A stretch of DNA of 40,316 nt from Lacticaseibacillus songhuajiangensis (GTDB taxonomy: Bacteria; Bacillota; Bacilli; Lactobacillales; Lactobacillaceae), in the NCBI RefSeq assembly GCF_003946025.1, contig NZ_RHNR01000022.1, positions 1-40,316 on the forward strand. The letters are read 5' to 3'. A model generated the notes under the pieces. The model did not search any database and was not told the DNA's origin. It was given only the letters and a program-made list of their open reading frames with translations. The first letter of the stretch is position 1; each line of letters begins with the position of its first letter. A program made the translations under genes and the position numbers. Below, piece by piece: positions 31,978-40,316 of this stretch.

Positions 31978-34704
31978 TTATAGTTGGCTCTTGCGAGCAA
32001 CGTTCCGAGTCAGCGCGAGATGGCTGAACTTCACGATTTCAGTTACGACCAGCACGATGAGACCAGCAAGTGCCGGAATCAGCCAGCCGTCAACAATGCC
32101 GACCGGTGTCGTGTGGAAAATGTCGTTCATGAACGGCAGGTAGATAATCCCGCATTGTAGGACCAGCAGAATGCCGATGATGAGGAAAGCCATTTTGTTC
32201 TGGAAGAAGTACTTCGAGATAACCGGGTGACTGTTGCGCAGGTTGAAAAGGTAGAAGATCTTCCCAAAGATCACAACTTGAAGTGCGGTTGTGCTTCCGA
32301 CTGCAGCAGACATCCCACGGCTAGTCATCATGTCGTACACAATCAGACCTAAGCCGGCAATCATCAGCGCCACGTAGCTAATTTCCACGGCGTGCCACTT
32401 GGTCAAAATCCCCTCATGAATGTTTCGCGGACCACGCGTCATGATGCTGTTTTCTGGTGGCTCGAAGATGAACGCAAACTGAATGGTCAGCGCGGACACC
32501 ATGTTGATCCAGAGCAACTGGGTTGGGTACAGCGGCAAGTCTTGCTGCATTGCGATACTCAGCACCACAACCAGACCTTCGGCGAAACTTGTTGGCAGCA
32601 GGTAGCGAATCGTCTTGCGAATGTTGTCGAAGACGTGCCGCCCCTCACGCACGGATTCCAAAATGGTGGTGAAGTTGTCATCGGCGAGCACCATGTCGGC
32701 GGCACCCTTGGCAACTTCAGTCCCCTTGATACCCATTGCCACCCCGATGTCGGCCTGCTTCAGCGCAGGGGCATCGTTAACACCGTCACCGGTCATCGAC
32801 ACAACGTGCCCACAGCGCTGCTGGGACTGCACAATGCGCAGCTTATCCGCAGGCGTTGCGCGGGCAAAGACGGTGTAGCGGTCAATCACCTTGTCCAGTT
32901 CATCGTCGCTGAGCTTTTCCAGTTCCGGACCAGTAATGGCCTGAATGTCTTCACCCAGGTTGAGTTGTTTGGCAATGGCGCTAGCGGTCCGGGGGTCATC
33001 CCCCGTAATCATTTTGACCTTCACACCAGCAATCCGCAGTTCGGAAACAGCGGTCGCCACTTCCGGACGGGGTGGGTCGATAATGCCGACCAGACCGCAA
33101 ATTTGGAGGCCCGCGCCAATATCGTCCTGAACAATTTCTTCTTGGTCAGCCGGAACGTCTTGGTATGCAAGGGCCACGACCCGCTTACCAGCAGAGGCAA
33201 GCTGGGTCACAACGGCTTCCATCGCGGTTTCATCAACGCTACCGCCGTGTTCACGAATCAGACGGGCAAGCGTTTGCGGTGCCCCCTTGACCATGAGCTT
33301 AGTCTGACCATCAATCTTCGCCAAACGTGCGGAGTAACGGAACTGCGAGTCAAATGGCAGCGAGTCGATTTCATCAACTTCTGCATCAACGCCGGCAAGC
33401 TTGTGATAGAGCGCGGTGAGCGCCCCGTCAGTTGGTTCACCCGTCAGTACCCACTGCCCGTCCTCTTCGTGAAACTGGGCGTCAGAGGTTTGACCGGCGA
33501 TGGTAACCAGCCACTTGAGCTGCTCGTTACTTGTCCAGTCCAAATTCTTGCCATCGGCTGTTTCGACAGCCCCGGCATCTTCATAGCCGACCCCAGTAAC
33601 TTTGTAGAGAGTCTGACCAATGGCGATGTCCGTCACCGTCATTTCGTTCTTGGTGAGGGTCCCCGTTTTGTCCGTGTTGACAATGTCCACGGCCCCCAGC
33701 GTTTCAACCGCTGGCAGGGTCTTCACAATGGCATTCTTCTTCGTCAGCTTACGCGTACCCATCGCGAGCACCACTGACGTACTAGCAGGAAGTCCTTCAG
33801 GCATGGAACCCACGACCATGGTAATCACGGCAATGGTCAGTGTGGAGAGGCTGTAAACCTTCGTCCAGAGCCCAACGATGAACAGCAACACGGCAACGGC
33901 AACAATGGCGACTGACAGCTGGAAGCCCAGCTTATTCAGGTTACGCACCAGCGGTGTTGGCTTCGCCTTAATGTTGCTGACGCTGCCTTGAATGTGGCCA
34001 ATCTCGGTATCCTTGGCCGTTGCCACGACAATCCCCAAACCGGAACCCGTCGTGACCGCAGTCGAGGCAAACACCATGTTGGTGCGTTCGGCCAGCGGAA
34101 TGTCCGCATCTGGCAGCGGATCTTCCGTCTTCTCCACCGAGTTGGTTTCCCCAGTCAAGACGGATTCTTGAACACTCAGGTTGTCAGCAGAAATCAGCCG
34201 CATGTCTGCAGGCACACGGTCACCCGCTTCGAGTTGCACCAGATCCCCTGGTACTAATTCGCGGGAGTCCAGTTCCAATCTGTCACCATCACGGAAGACA
34301 TAGTTGGACGCAATCAGCAGCTCCGAGATTTTGGCCAGGGCGTTGTCAGCAGACTCCTCCTGGAAGTAACCGATGAAGGCGTTGGCGATAATCACCAGAC
34401 CGATAACGGCAGAGTCGGAGTAGTGGTGCATGAAGAAGGTAATCACCGCGGCTGCGGCCAGGATATAGTTGATGCTGTCGTTAAACTGCCGCAAGAAACG
34501 CAGAATTTTAGACTGTTTCTTAGCGGTCAGTTCGTTGCGACCGTAGCGGCTACGCTTTTCCTTTACCTCGGCGCTCGTCAGGCCGTCATCAAGGTTGGTA
34601 CCGAATTGCTCTGCGAGTTGCTCACTCGTTAATTGCCATAAAGGCGGTTTTGACGGCGTTCTTTCACCGTCAGGTTTTCCTGATTTTGACTCAGAAGAAT
34701 CCAT
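31978..34704 (-). CDS. P-type (P2) cation-transporting ATPase
   Basis: 908 residues, full length for a P2 ATPase. N-terminal cation-ATPase domain, then membrane helices, the actuator loop with LTGET (183-187, usually TGES), PEGLP in helix 4 (302-306), the phosphorylation motif DKTGTLT (345-351), KGAP (473-476), and the hinge TGDGVNDAP (638-646). The C terminus has six helices. In helix 6 the motif reads INMVSALT where Ca2+ pumps have NLVTD, so the canonical acidic ligand is missing and the transported ion is uncertain. It is a single-gene unit with an unclear promoter and a weak ribosome-binding site (GGGAAAGA, about 12 bases from the ATG). Confidence 0.92.
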   Translation of the reverse strand: MDSSESKSGKPDGERTPSKPPLWQLTSEQLAEQFGTNLDDGLTSAEVKEKRSRYGRNELTAKKQSKILRFLRQFNDSINYILAAAAVITFFMHHYSDSAVIGLVIIANAFIGYFQEESADNALAKISELLIASNYVFRDGDRLELDSRELVPGDLVQLEAGDRVPADMRLISADNLSVQESVLTGETNSVEKTEDPLPDADIPLAERTNMVFASTAVTTGSGLGIVVATAKDTEIGHIQGSVSNIKAKPTPLVRNLNKLGFQLSVAIVAVAVLLFIVGLWTKVYSLSTLTIAVITMVVGSMPEGLPASTSVVLAMGTRKLTKKNAIVKTLPAVETLGAVDIVNTDKTGTLTKNEMTVTDIAIGQTLYKVTGVGYEDAGAVETADGKNLDWTSNEQLKWLVTIAGQTSDAQFHEEDGQWVLTGEPTDGALTALYHKLAGVDAEVDEIDSLPFDSQFRYSARLAKIDGQTKLMVKGAPQTLARLIREHGGSVDETAMEAVVTQLASAGKRVVALAYQDVPADQEEIVQDDIGAGLQICGLVGIIDPPRPEVATAVSELRIAGVKVKMITGDDPRTASAIAKQLNLGEDIQAITGPELEKLSDDELDKVIDRYTVFARATPADKLRIVQSQQRCGHVVSMTGDGVNDAPALKQADIGVAMGIKGTEVAKGAADMVLADDNFTTILESVREGRHVFDNIRKTIRYLLPTSFAEGLVVVLSIAMQQDLPLYPTQLLWINMVSALTIQFAFIFEPPENSIMTRGPRNIHEGILTKWHAVEISYVALMIAGLGLIVYDMMTSRGMSAAVGSTTALQVVIFGKIFYLFNLRNSHPVISKYFFQNKMAFLIIGILLVLQCGIIYLPFMNDIFHTTPVGIVDGWLIPALAGLIVLVVTEIVKFSHLALTRNVARKSQL

Positions 34705-34837
34705 TCAATCACATTCTTTCCCATTTTTATTTTGGTGGTGCCATCGCCGTCGCGATGTTCCTTAATCGCATTCTATCATAAAATTTTCACAATATGCAGT
34801 CCCTTTTACATAGGATTTACATGCGCAATCGCCTTGT

Positions 34838-34872
34838 AAAATAGGCATCCTCACGTTAAACGTGAGGGTGCC
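34838..34872 (-). terminator. mnmA terminator
   Basis: On the minus strand GGCACCCTCACG pairs with CGTGAGGATGCC around TTTAA, followed by TATTTTAC. It is 77 bases after the mnmA stop. Confidence 0.75.
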
Positions 34873-34948
34873 CATTTCGAGATTCTAATTATCGTATCAT
34901 ATTGACAAACTTATCACGAGTGTGTCTCCGCAACCGTGATTCAGCGAC

Positions 34949-36088
<1,140 letters not shown>

Positions 36089-36140
36089 TCAATTAGATTC
36101 TAAAATAACCGATTTGAAGGTCGGAATTCCAGTAAGTATT

Positions 36141-36168
36141 AGTATATCAGTAATACTAGGTTTTTCAA
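36141..36168 (-). promoter_or_regulatory. mnmA promoter
   Basis: On the minus strand TTGAAA (36168-36163), a 16-base spacer and TATACT (36146-36141). The -10 lies inside a palindrome, AGTATTA-N9-TAATACT (36136-36158), that could be an operator. Confidence 0.6.
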
Positions 36169-36192
36169 CACTTTGCAAAAGTAAGCACGCAT

Positions 36193-36221
36193 TTGTATAC
36201 GTTTTGCTGAGCATGTATAGT
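36193..36221 (+). promoter_or_regulatory. Possible tetR promoter
   Basis: TTGTAT, a 17-base spacer and TATAGT, about 105 bases upstream of the tetR start. A second candidate nearer the gene is TTGCCG-N17-TAAACT (about 36268-36296). Confidence 0.4.
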
Positions 36222-36325
36222 TTGCCTTTGCCGTGTGACAATCAAGAGTCAATAACCAGTCCCCCATTTGCCGGCCGCCAGCGCGGGCGGTAAACTAGAA
36301 GTAATTCAAAGAAGGCGGTGTACAA

Positions 36326-36907
36326 ATGAGCTCGAAGTCAACGAAGTCGCTCCTCGCGGATACCCTCAAGCGCCTGATGCACGATGAGGATTTGGACAAA
36401 ATTACCATTGATGAATTGACCACGGCGGCGGGCGTCACGCGCAACACTTTTTACTACCACTTCCAGGATATTTATGACCTCCTGAAGTGGATTTACGATC
36501 AGGAGATTGCAGCGCCCATGCTGCGGCACGCCCAGTTCGATGAGTGGCAGTCCGCCTACCGTTTGCTCCTTGATTACATGCTCGACAACCGTGACTTTTG
36601 CATCGCCTCTTTCCACTCTGTCGGCCGCGATTTGCTTGAAAAACTGCTCAACGCCTTCGCCGACGAAATGGTTCGCCGCGTCATCCGCGATGTCGACCCC
36701 AACTTACCGCAAAAGTTAGCCGACGACATTGCCAATTTCTACGGGCTCGCCATCGTGGCCCAGGTGATCATGTGGCTCATTAACGGACTCACCGAGCCGC
36801 CCGCCGCGTTAGTCAAACGTGCGGACATCATGCTCCATGGTGCCATCCGCAATGCCGTACGCAATGGCCGCGACGCCTATGGATACTACGAACTCGAACG
36901 TAAGTAA
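36326..36907 (+). CDS. TetR/AcrR family transcriptional regulator
   Basis: 193 residues with an N-terminal helix-turn-helix (ITIDELTTAAGVTRNTFYYHFQDIYDLLKWIY, about 26-57), the TetR signature, and a helical ligand-binding C-terminal domain that resembles the DhaS-like subgroup. It precedes the small peptide and oleate hydratase on the same strand with a terminator between, so it is a candidate regulator of them. The ATG follows GAAGGCGG by about seven bases. Confidence 0.9.
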   Translation: MSSKSTKSLLADTLKRLMHDEDLDKITIDELTTAAGVTRNTFYYHFQDIYDLLKWIYDQEIAAPMLRHAQFDEWQSAYRLLLDYMLDNRDFCIASFHSVGRDLLEKLLNAFADEMVRRVIRDVDPNLPQKLADDIANFYGLAIVAQVIMWLINGLTEPPAALVKRADIMLHGAIRNAVRNGRDAYGYYELERK

Positions 36908-36924
36908 AACGTTACCATCTTTTT

Positions 36925-36955
36925 GGGCAAACCACTGGGTTTGCCCATTTTTTTT
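36925..36955 (+). terminator. tetR terminator
   Basis: GGGCAAACC pairs with GGTTTGCCC around ACTG and is followed by ATTTTTTTT. Confidence 0.92.
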
Positions 36956-37019
36956 GCCTTGCTCCGGCCATAGACTAGAACTTGTAAGAGATGAAAGCGT
37001 AAACACAGGAGGCATTATT

Positions 37020-37151
37020 ATGAAGAAACACATTGCATTGTTCACCGTCATTGGCATCGGCGTTGCCGCTGCCGCCTACTTGGCCAACCGCTTGGAGTTG
37101 TTCCACGACGACGCCGTAGACTACGCCAAATTCGATACTAGCCGTCGTTAA
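37020..37151 (+). CDS. 43-residue membrane peptide upstream of oleate hydratase
   Basis: A short frame with an excellent ribosome-binding site (AGGAGG, seven bases from the ATG). The peptide starts MKKHIALFTVIGIGVAAAAY, one membrane helix (about 4-22), then an acidic tail with FHDDAVDYAKFDTSRR. It ends 13 bases before the oleate hydratase start, so co-translation is likely. I do not recognise it. Confidence 0.8.
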   Translation: MKKHIALFTVIGIGVAAAAYLANRLELFHDDAVDYAKFDTSRR

Positions 37152-37164
37152 GGAGGAACAGGAT

Positions 37165-38859
37165 ATGATTAAAAACAAAGCGATTATGATTGGTGCCGGC
37201 CTCGCGAACATGGCCGCCGCCGTCTACCTTATTCAAGAAGGCAAGTGGAACGGCAGTAACATCACCTTCTACGCCCTCGATGATCACGGCAGTAACGACG
37301 GTTCCACCGGCTCCGAACAAGCTGATGAATACTGGATGAAGAACCACCCAATGGAAAACACCAAGGGGTACTTGGCCCGTGGCGGCCGGATGCTCAACTA
37401 CCGGACCTACGTCGACCTGATGGACCTGCTCGCCCGGATTCCATCCGCAACTGAACCCGGCATGAACGCGGCCGAGGACACGCACGAGTTCGACGCCAAG
37501 CACCGGACTTTTGACAAGGCACGCCTGCTCCAAGGCGGCAAAGGCATCATCAACGGCGGCAAGCTCGGGTTCAACAACCAGGACCGGATGCTACTGACCA
37601 AACTCATCATGATGCCCGACTCCGAAGAAGAAAAGCTGGACAACGTCTCCATCGCCCAGTACTTCCAAGACGACCCGCACATGTTCCAGACCAACTTCTG
37701 GTACATGTGGGAAACCACCTTCGCCTTCCGCACCAAGAGTTCCGCACAGGAACTGCGGCGCTACATGCACATGATGATCTACGAATTCACGCAGATTGAA
37801 CATCTGGTCGGGGTTAACCGCACCCGCTACAATCAGTTCGAAAGCATCATGTTGCCAATTATCAATTACTTGAAGGCGCAAAACGTCAACTTCGTCCTCG
37901 GCCGGCGCGTCACCGACTGGGACTTCAAGGACAGCAGCATGCAGGACGAAATCACCGTCACTGGCTTGCACATGACCAACGTCGAAACCGGCGAGGAAGA
38001 ACACATCGACGTTGACGACGACACCGCGGTCATCTTCACTAACGGCTCCATTACCGACTCCGCCACCCAGGGTGATTACAACACCCCCGCACCTGAAAAC
38101 ATGGACTACGGTGCTGCCGCTGGTCTCTGGAAGAAGGCTGCCGACCACTTCTACAACCTGGGGAACCCTGACAAGTTCTTCGCCGACCGCGATGCCAGCG
38201 AGTGGGTCAGCTTCACGCTCACAACCAGCGACCACATTTTGCTCAACGAAATTACCCGGATCACCACACAGGTGCCTGGGAACGCGCTGAACAGCTTCTT
38301 GTCCACCACGCCAATCACGCCACTGGGTCACGAAGACGTCAACATGTCCATCGTTGTGCACCACCAGCCGCACTTCACTACCCAAAAGCCAAACGAAAGT
38401 GTCATCTGGGGTTACTTCCTCTACCCACGGCGTCGTGGTGAATTCGTGCAGAAGCCGTACATCGAAATGACTGGTCAGGAAATGCTCGAAGAACTGCTCG
38501 GCCAGCTCAGCAAGGTCGACCCTGGTCCTGTTAACATCATGACCAAGAAGGATGCTATCATGGACTCCGTGATTAACAACATTCCGGTTTACATGCCATA
38601 CGCCTCTGCCCTCTTCAACAACCGGGCTAAGACCGACCGGCCGGAAGTCATCCCGGACCACTCAACCAACCTCGCCTTCACAGGTGAATTTGTTGAGCAG
38701 CCTTACCAGATGATCTTCACTGAACAATCCGCTGTTCGTTCCGGTGAAATTGCCGCCTACCACTTCGCAGGCATCCCAATGAGCCGGCTCGTGAAGACGC
38801 CGCGTTACGACAAGGACATTCCAACCTTGATGCGCGCAACCAAGAAAATGTTCGAATAA
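37165..38859 (+). CDS. ohyA: Oleate hydratase (myosin-cross-reactive antigen family)
   Basis: FAD-dependent enzyme that adds water to the 9-10 double bond of oleic and linoleic acid to give 10-hydroxy acids, detoxifying free fatty acids. The 564-residue protein has the N-terminal FAD-binding GAGLANMAAAVYLI (from residue 10), the conserved KGIINGGKLGFNNQDR, YEFTQIEHL and the C-terminal FTGEFVEQPYQMIFTEQSAVR segment. The ATG follows AAGGAGG. Its AT-poor codon use matches its neighbours. It forms a two-gene unit with the 43-residue peptide. Confidence 0.96.
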   Translation: MIKNKAIMIGAGLANMAAAVYLIQEGKWNGSNITFYALDDHGSNDGSTGSEQADEYWMKNHPMENTKGYLARGGRMLNYRTYVDLMDLLARIPSATEPGMNAAEDTHEFDAKHRTFDKARLLQGGKGIINGGKLGFNNQDRMLLTKLIMMPDSEEEKLDNVSIAQYFQDDPHMFQTNFWYMWETTFAFRTKSSAQELRRYMHMMIYEFTQIEHLVGVNRTRYNQFESIMLPIINYLKAQNVNFVLGRRVTDWDFKDSSMQDEITVTGLHMTNVETGEEEHIDVDDDTAVIFTNGSITDSATQGDYNTPAPENMDYGAAAGLWKKAADHFYNLGNPDKFFADRDASEWVSFTLTTSDHILLNEITRITTQVPGNALNSFLSTTPITPLGHEDVNMSIVVHHQPHFTTQKPNESVIWGYFLYPRRRGEFVQKPYIEMTGQEMLEELLGQLSKVDPGPVNIMTKKDAIMDSVINNIPVYMPYASALFNNRAKTDRPEVIPDHSTNLAFTGEFVEQPYQMIFTEQSAVRSGEIAAYHFAGIPMSRLVKTPRYDKDIPTLMRATKKMFE

Positions 38860-38866
38860 TTGAACG

Positions 38867-38900
38867 CAAAAGTGCCGCTCTCGAAGGAGCGGCACTTTTT
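38867..38900 (+). terminator. ohyA terminator
   Basis: AAAAGTGCCGCTC pairs with GAGCGGCACTTTTT around TCGAAG. The A run also allows action on dedA, which converges from the right. Confidence 0.92.
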
Positions 38901-39000
38901 ATGTGATGAACAACGGGTTTGCGGTTGATTGGCTCCGTGAACAAGGAGCACGTACCTTCAACATACTCAAGCAATCACAATTTTCCCAAAGAACAATGCA

Positions 39001-39621
39001 TTATTCCTGAGCAGCACGCTTCTTTCGCCGTCCCAACCAGATGTACACCACAATCGCAATAATCAGCAAAACGGCTAAACTAGCATAGGCGTACCGATCG
39101 ACAACAGCCACAATATGCGGCCATGCATGTCCTGCTGCTCTCCCAAAGTACACGAGCACTGTATTCCACACCAAGGTGCCGAGCGTGGTCAGGGCAGTGA
39201 ACTGCAGCAAGGGCATCTTGCTCATTCCTGCAGGAATCGAAATCAGACTGCGGACAATCGGAATGCAGCGGCACACCAGCACAGTGATGGGGCCACGTTT
39301 ACGGAACCATTTTTCAGCCGCCAGCATGTCATCAGCATTGAAGTGTAAAATTTTGCCAACACGCCCATCCAGAAGACTCCGCAATCGTTCCGGGGTCAAT
39401 AGGCGGCCAACAGCGTAGAGAATCAACGCGCCCAGCACCGAACCAAGCGTAGCAGCAGTAACAACTCCAAACACCCCCATTGAGCTGTGTTTGGTCGCAA
39501 AGCCCGCAAAACTCAGTACAATTTCGGAGGGAATTGGCGGAAAAACATTCTCAAGTGTAATCAGTAAAAATACGGCCAGGTAGCCGAACTGTTCAATCGT
39601 CTGTACTATCAGGTCCTGCAT
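39001..39621 (-). CDS. DedA family membrane protein
   Basis: 206-residue polytopic membrane protein of the DedA/SNARE-associated family, whose members recycle undecaprenyl phosphate or other lipid carriers. Family signatures are ENVFPPIPSEIVLSFAGF near the N terminus and RCIPIVRSLISIPAGMSKM in the middle; a basic C-terminal tail follows the last helix (GRRKKRAAQE). The ATG follows AAAGGAA. It is located between converging ohyA and the DUF1831 gene. Confidence 0.93.
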   Translation of the reverse strand: MQDLIVQTIEQFGYLAVFLLITLENVFPPIPSEIVLSFAGFATKHSSMGVFGVVTAATLGSVLGALILYAVGRLLTPERLRSLLDGRVGKILHFNADDMLAAEKWFRKRGPITVLVCRCIPIVRSLISIPAGMSKMPLLQFTALTTLGTLVWNTVLVYFGRAAGHAWPHIVAVVDRYAYASLAVLLIIAIVVYIWLGRRKKRAAQE

Positions 39622-39636
39622 ATTGTTCCTTTCGTT

Positions 39637-39666
39637 AAAAAAAGACGGCCGAAAAAATCGGCCGTC
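39637..39666 (-). terminator. DUF1831 gene terminator
   Basis: On the minus strand GACGGCCGA pairs with TCGGCCGTC around a T-rich loop and is followed by TTTTTTT. Confidence 0.92.
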
Positions 39667-39713
39667 TATAGTCTGAGTCTGACGGCTCCAGGTTTACCCA
39701 CTGTATATATTCA

Positions 39714-40058
39714 CTAGTTTACCAGTTCAAGTACCTGCCGTTCAAGCAGGTTGTCGATCACAAACTGATACTGTTCGACATTCGCGGCGGTTTTATCCGT
39801 CTTAAAAATGTCAACGGCACGCAATCCGTTAGCAGTTGTGACAGCGATGGAGAGTTTGTCCAGGTCCTTGCCTACTACAATGCGCAACTTGATGGAAGCA
39901 TTAAAAGGACTGTCGGGATCAAGCGACCGTTCCAACTGGAAATTACCGTTCTTGGTCTTCATGAAGCCCGTATCCATCAACGTGTACCGCTTAACATTGC
40001 CACTCAACTTGTAAGTTTTGTCAGCACCCAGTGCCTTGGCTGTTTCTGCCAATGCCAT
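39714..40058 (-). CDS. DUF1831 family protein
   Basis: 114-residue cytoplasmic protein of unknown function found in Lactobacillales, commonly beside a cysteine desulfurase and mnmA. Conserved segments are KTYKLSGNVKRYTL, GNFQLERSLDP and TTANGLRAVDIFKT. I choose the ATG at 40058, eight bases after AGGAG; the frame opens three codons earlier with a GTG that is too close. The neighbours suggest a link to sulphur transfer, which is inference. Confidence 0.85.
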   Translation of the reverse strand: MALAETAKALGADKTYKLSGNVKRYTLMDTGFMKTKNGNFQLERSLDPDSPFNASIKLRIVVGKDLDKLSIAVTTANGLRAVDIFKTDKTAANVEQYQFVIDNLLERQVLELVN

Positions 40059-40128
40059 ATTCACCACTCCTATCGGTATCTTATTGTTTCCATCATATCA
40101 CGACAAGGTAAGCGCCGCCAACTATATC

Positions 40129-40316
40129 GCTGTCCGTCCGCGCCCGCAAGGGTGCGCTTTGCACTTTAAGCAGTTTTCATACTGCCGCAAGGCGGTGGGG
40201 TCGGCAACTCCGGTAGAAGTGCGCTTGGGCTTCGCTCCACGGGAACTGCGTCGGCGGGGACCGTTCAGGCCTCCGTTGGAGTCCTTCACTGGCAGAATTG
40301 CCGCAAAATCGGCGTC
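40129..40316 (-). mobile_element. Paired-unit palindromic element, copy 4 (right part outside window)
   Basis: Begins with the terminal repeat core GCTGTCCGTCCGCG at 40129, then CCC-GCAA-GGG, TGCCGCAAGGCGG-type hairpin, GTCGGCAACTCCGG and GTGCGCTTGGGC. It is a right-type unit in the opposite orientation to copies 1-3. The hairpin GGACTCC-AAC-GGAGGCC (as read on the minus strand) replaces the one at this place in the other copies. The terminal repeat starts about 70 bases upstream of the DUF1831 gene, so here the unit faces away from a promoter rather than a terminator. Confidence 0.85.

Noticed and set aside
37591..38661. 356-codon minus-strand ORF
   Set aside because: Antisense to ohyA, which is intact and recognisable.

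Overview
The window is a chromosomal segment of a low-G+C Gram-positive bacterium of the family Lactobacillaceae. Gene content, protein sequences and order (ylbG-rsmD-coaD-sepM-comEA-comEC-holA; rpsT/rpsO-rnjB-TPR-tuf; rpoY-rnjA; recD2-TPR-mnmA) match lactobacilli of the L. casei group or Schleiferilactobacillus type. The third-position bias is GC-rich for the family, so a high-GC lactobacillus is likely. The species call is inference. No rRNA, tRNA, CRISPR array, prophage or transposase gene was seen.

Layout. From 486 to about 16.8 kb, nearly everything is on the minus strand: tuf, a TPR protein, RNase J2, rpsO, then (plus strand) rpsT, then holA, comEC, comEA, a Lon-like PDZ protease, coaD, rsmD, ylbG, pyruvate carboxylase and ftsW. 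From 17.8 to 24.8 kb lie typA, a UPF0223 protein, a Mg2+ (M-box) riboswitch with an orphan P-type ATPase actuator-domain protein, def, rnjA, rpoY and a small membrane protein. From 24.9 to 31 kb lie a lipoprotein and an operon of a histidine-phosphatase-fold protein, a TPR protein, recD2 and an Eis-like acetyltransferase. From 32 to 36 kb lie a large P-type cation ATPase and mnmA. From 36.3 to 38.9 kb, on the plus strand, lie a TetR regulator, a 43-residue membrane peptide and oleate hydratase. The window ends with DedA and a DUF1831 protein.

The most striking content is non-coding. Four copies (two complete, two cut by the window edges) of a roughly 0.85-0.89 kb element occupy intergenic gaps. 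Each complete copy has a 20-bp terminal inverted repeat (consensus GCTGTCCGTCAGCGTAAGTC) and consists of two related units of about 340 bp facing each other in inverted orientation. Each unit folds into a large nested hairpin. Several stems keep position and length between copies while their sequence changes on both arms, which indicates selection on folding. No protein is convincingly encoded. I do not recognise this family.

A second find is an M-box riboswitch with a strong promoter and an intrinsic terminator, on the minus strand upstream of a 28-codon ORF and a protein that has only the membrane and actuator part of a P-type ATPase, with its TGES motif lost. Smaller points are a ComEC whose metallo-beta-lactamase-like domain has lost its metal motif, a structured ylbG-rsmD spacer, a terminator-like hairpin in the rpoY-rnjA leader, and a 43-aa membrane peptide coupled to oleate hydratase.
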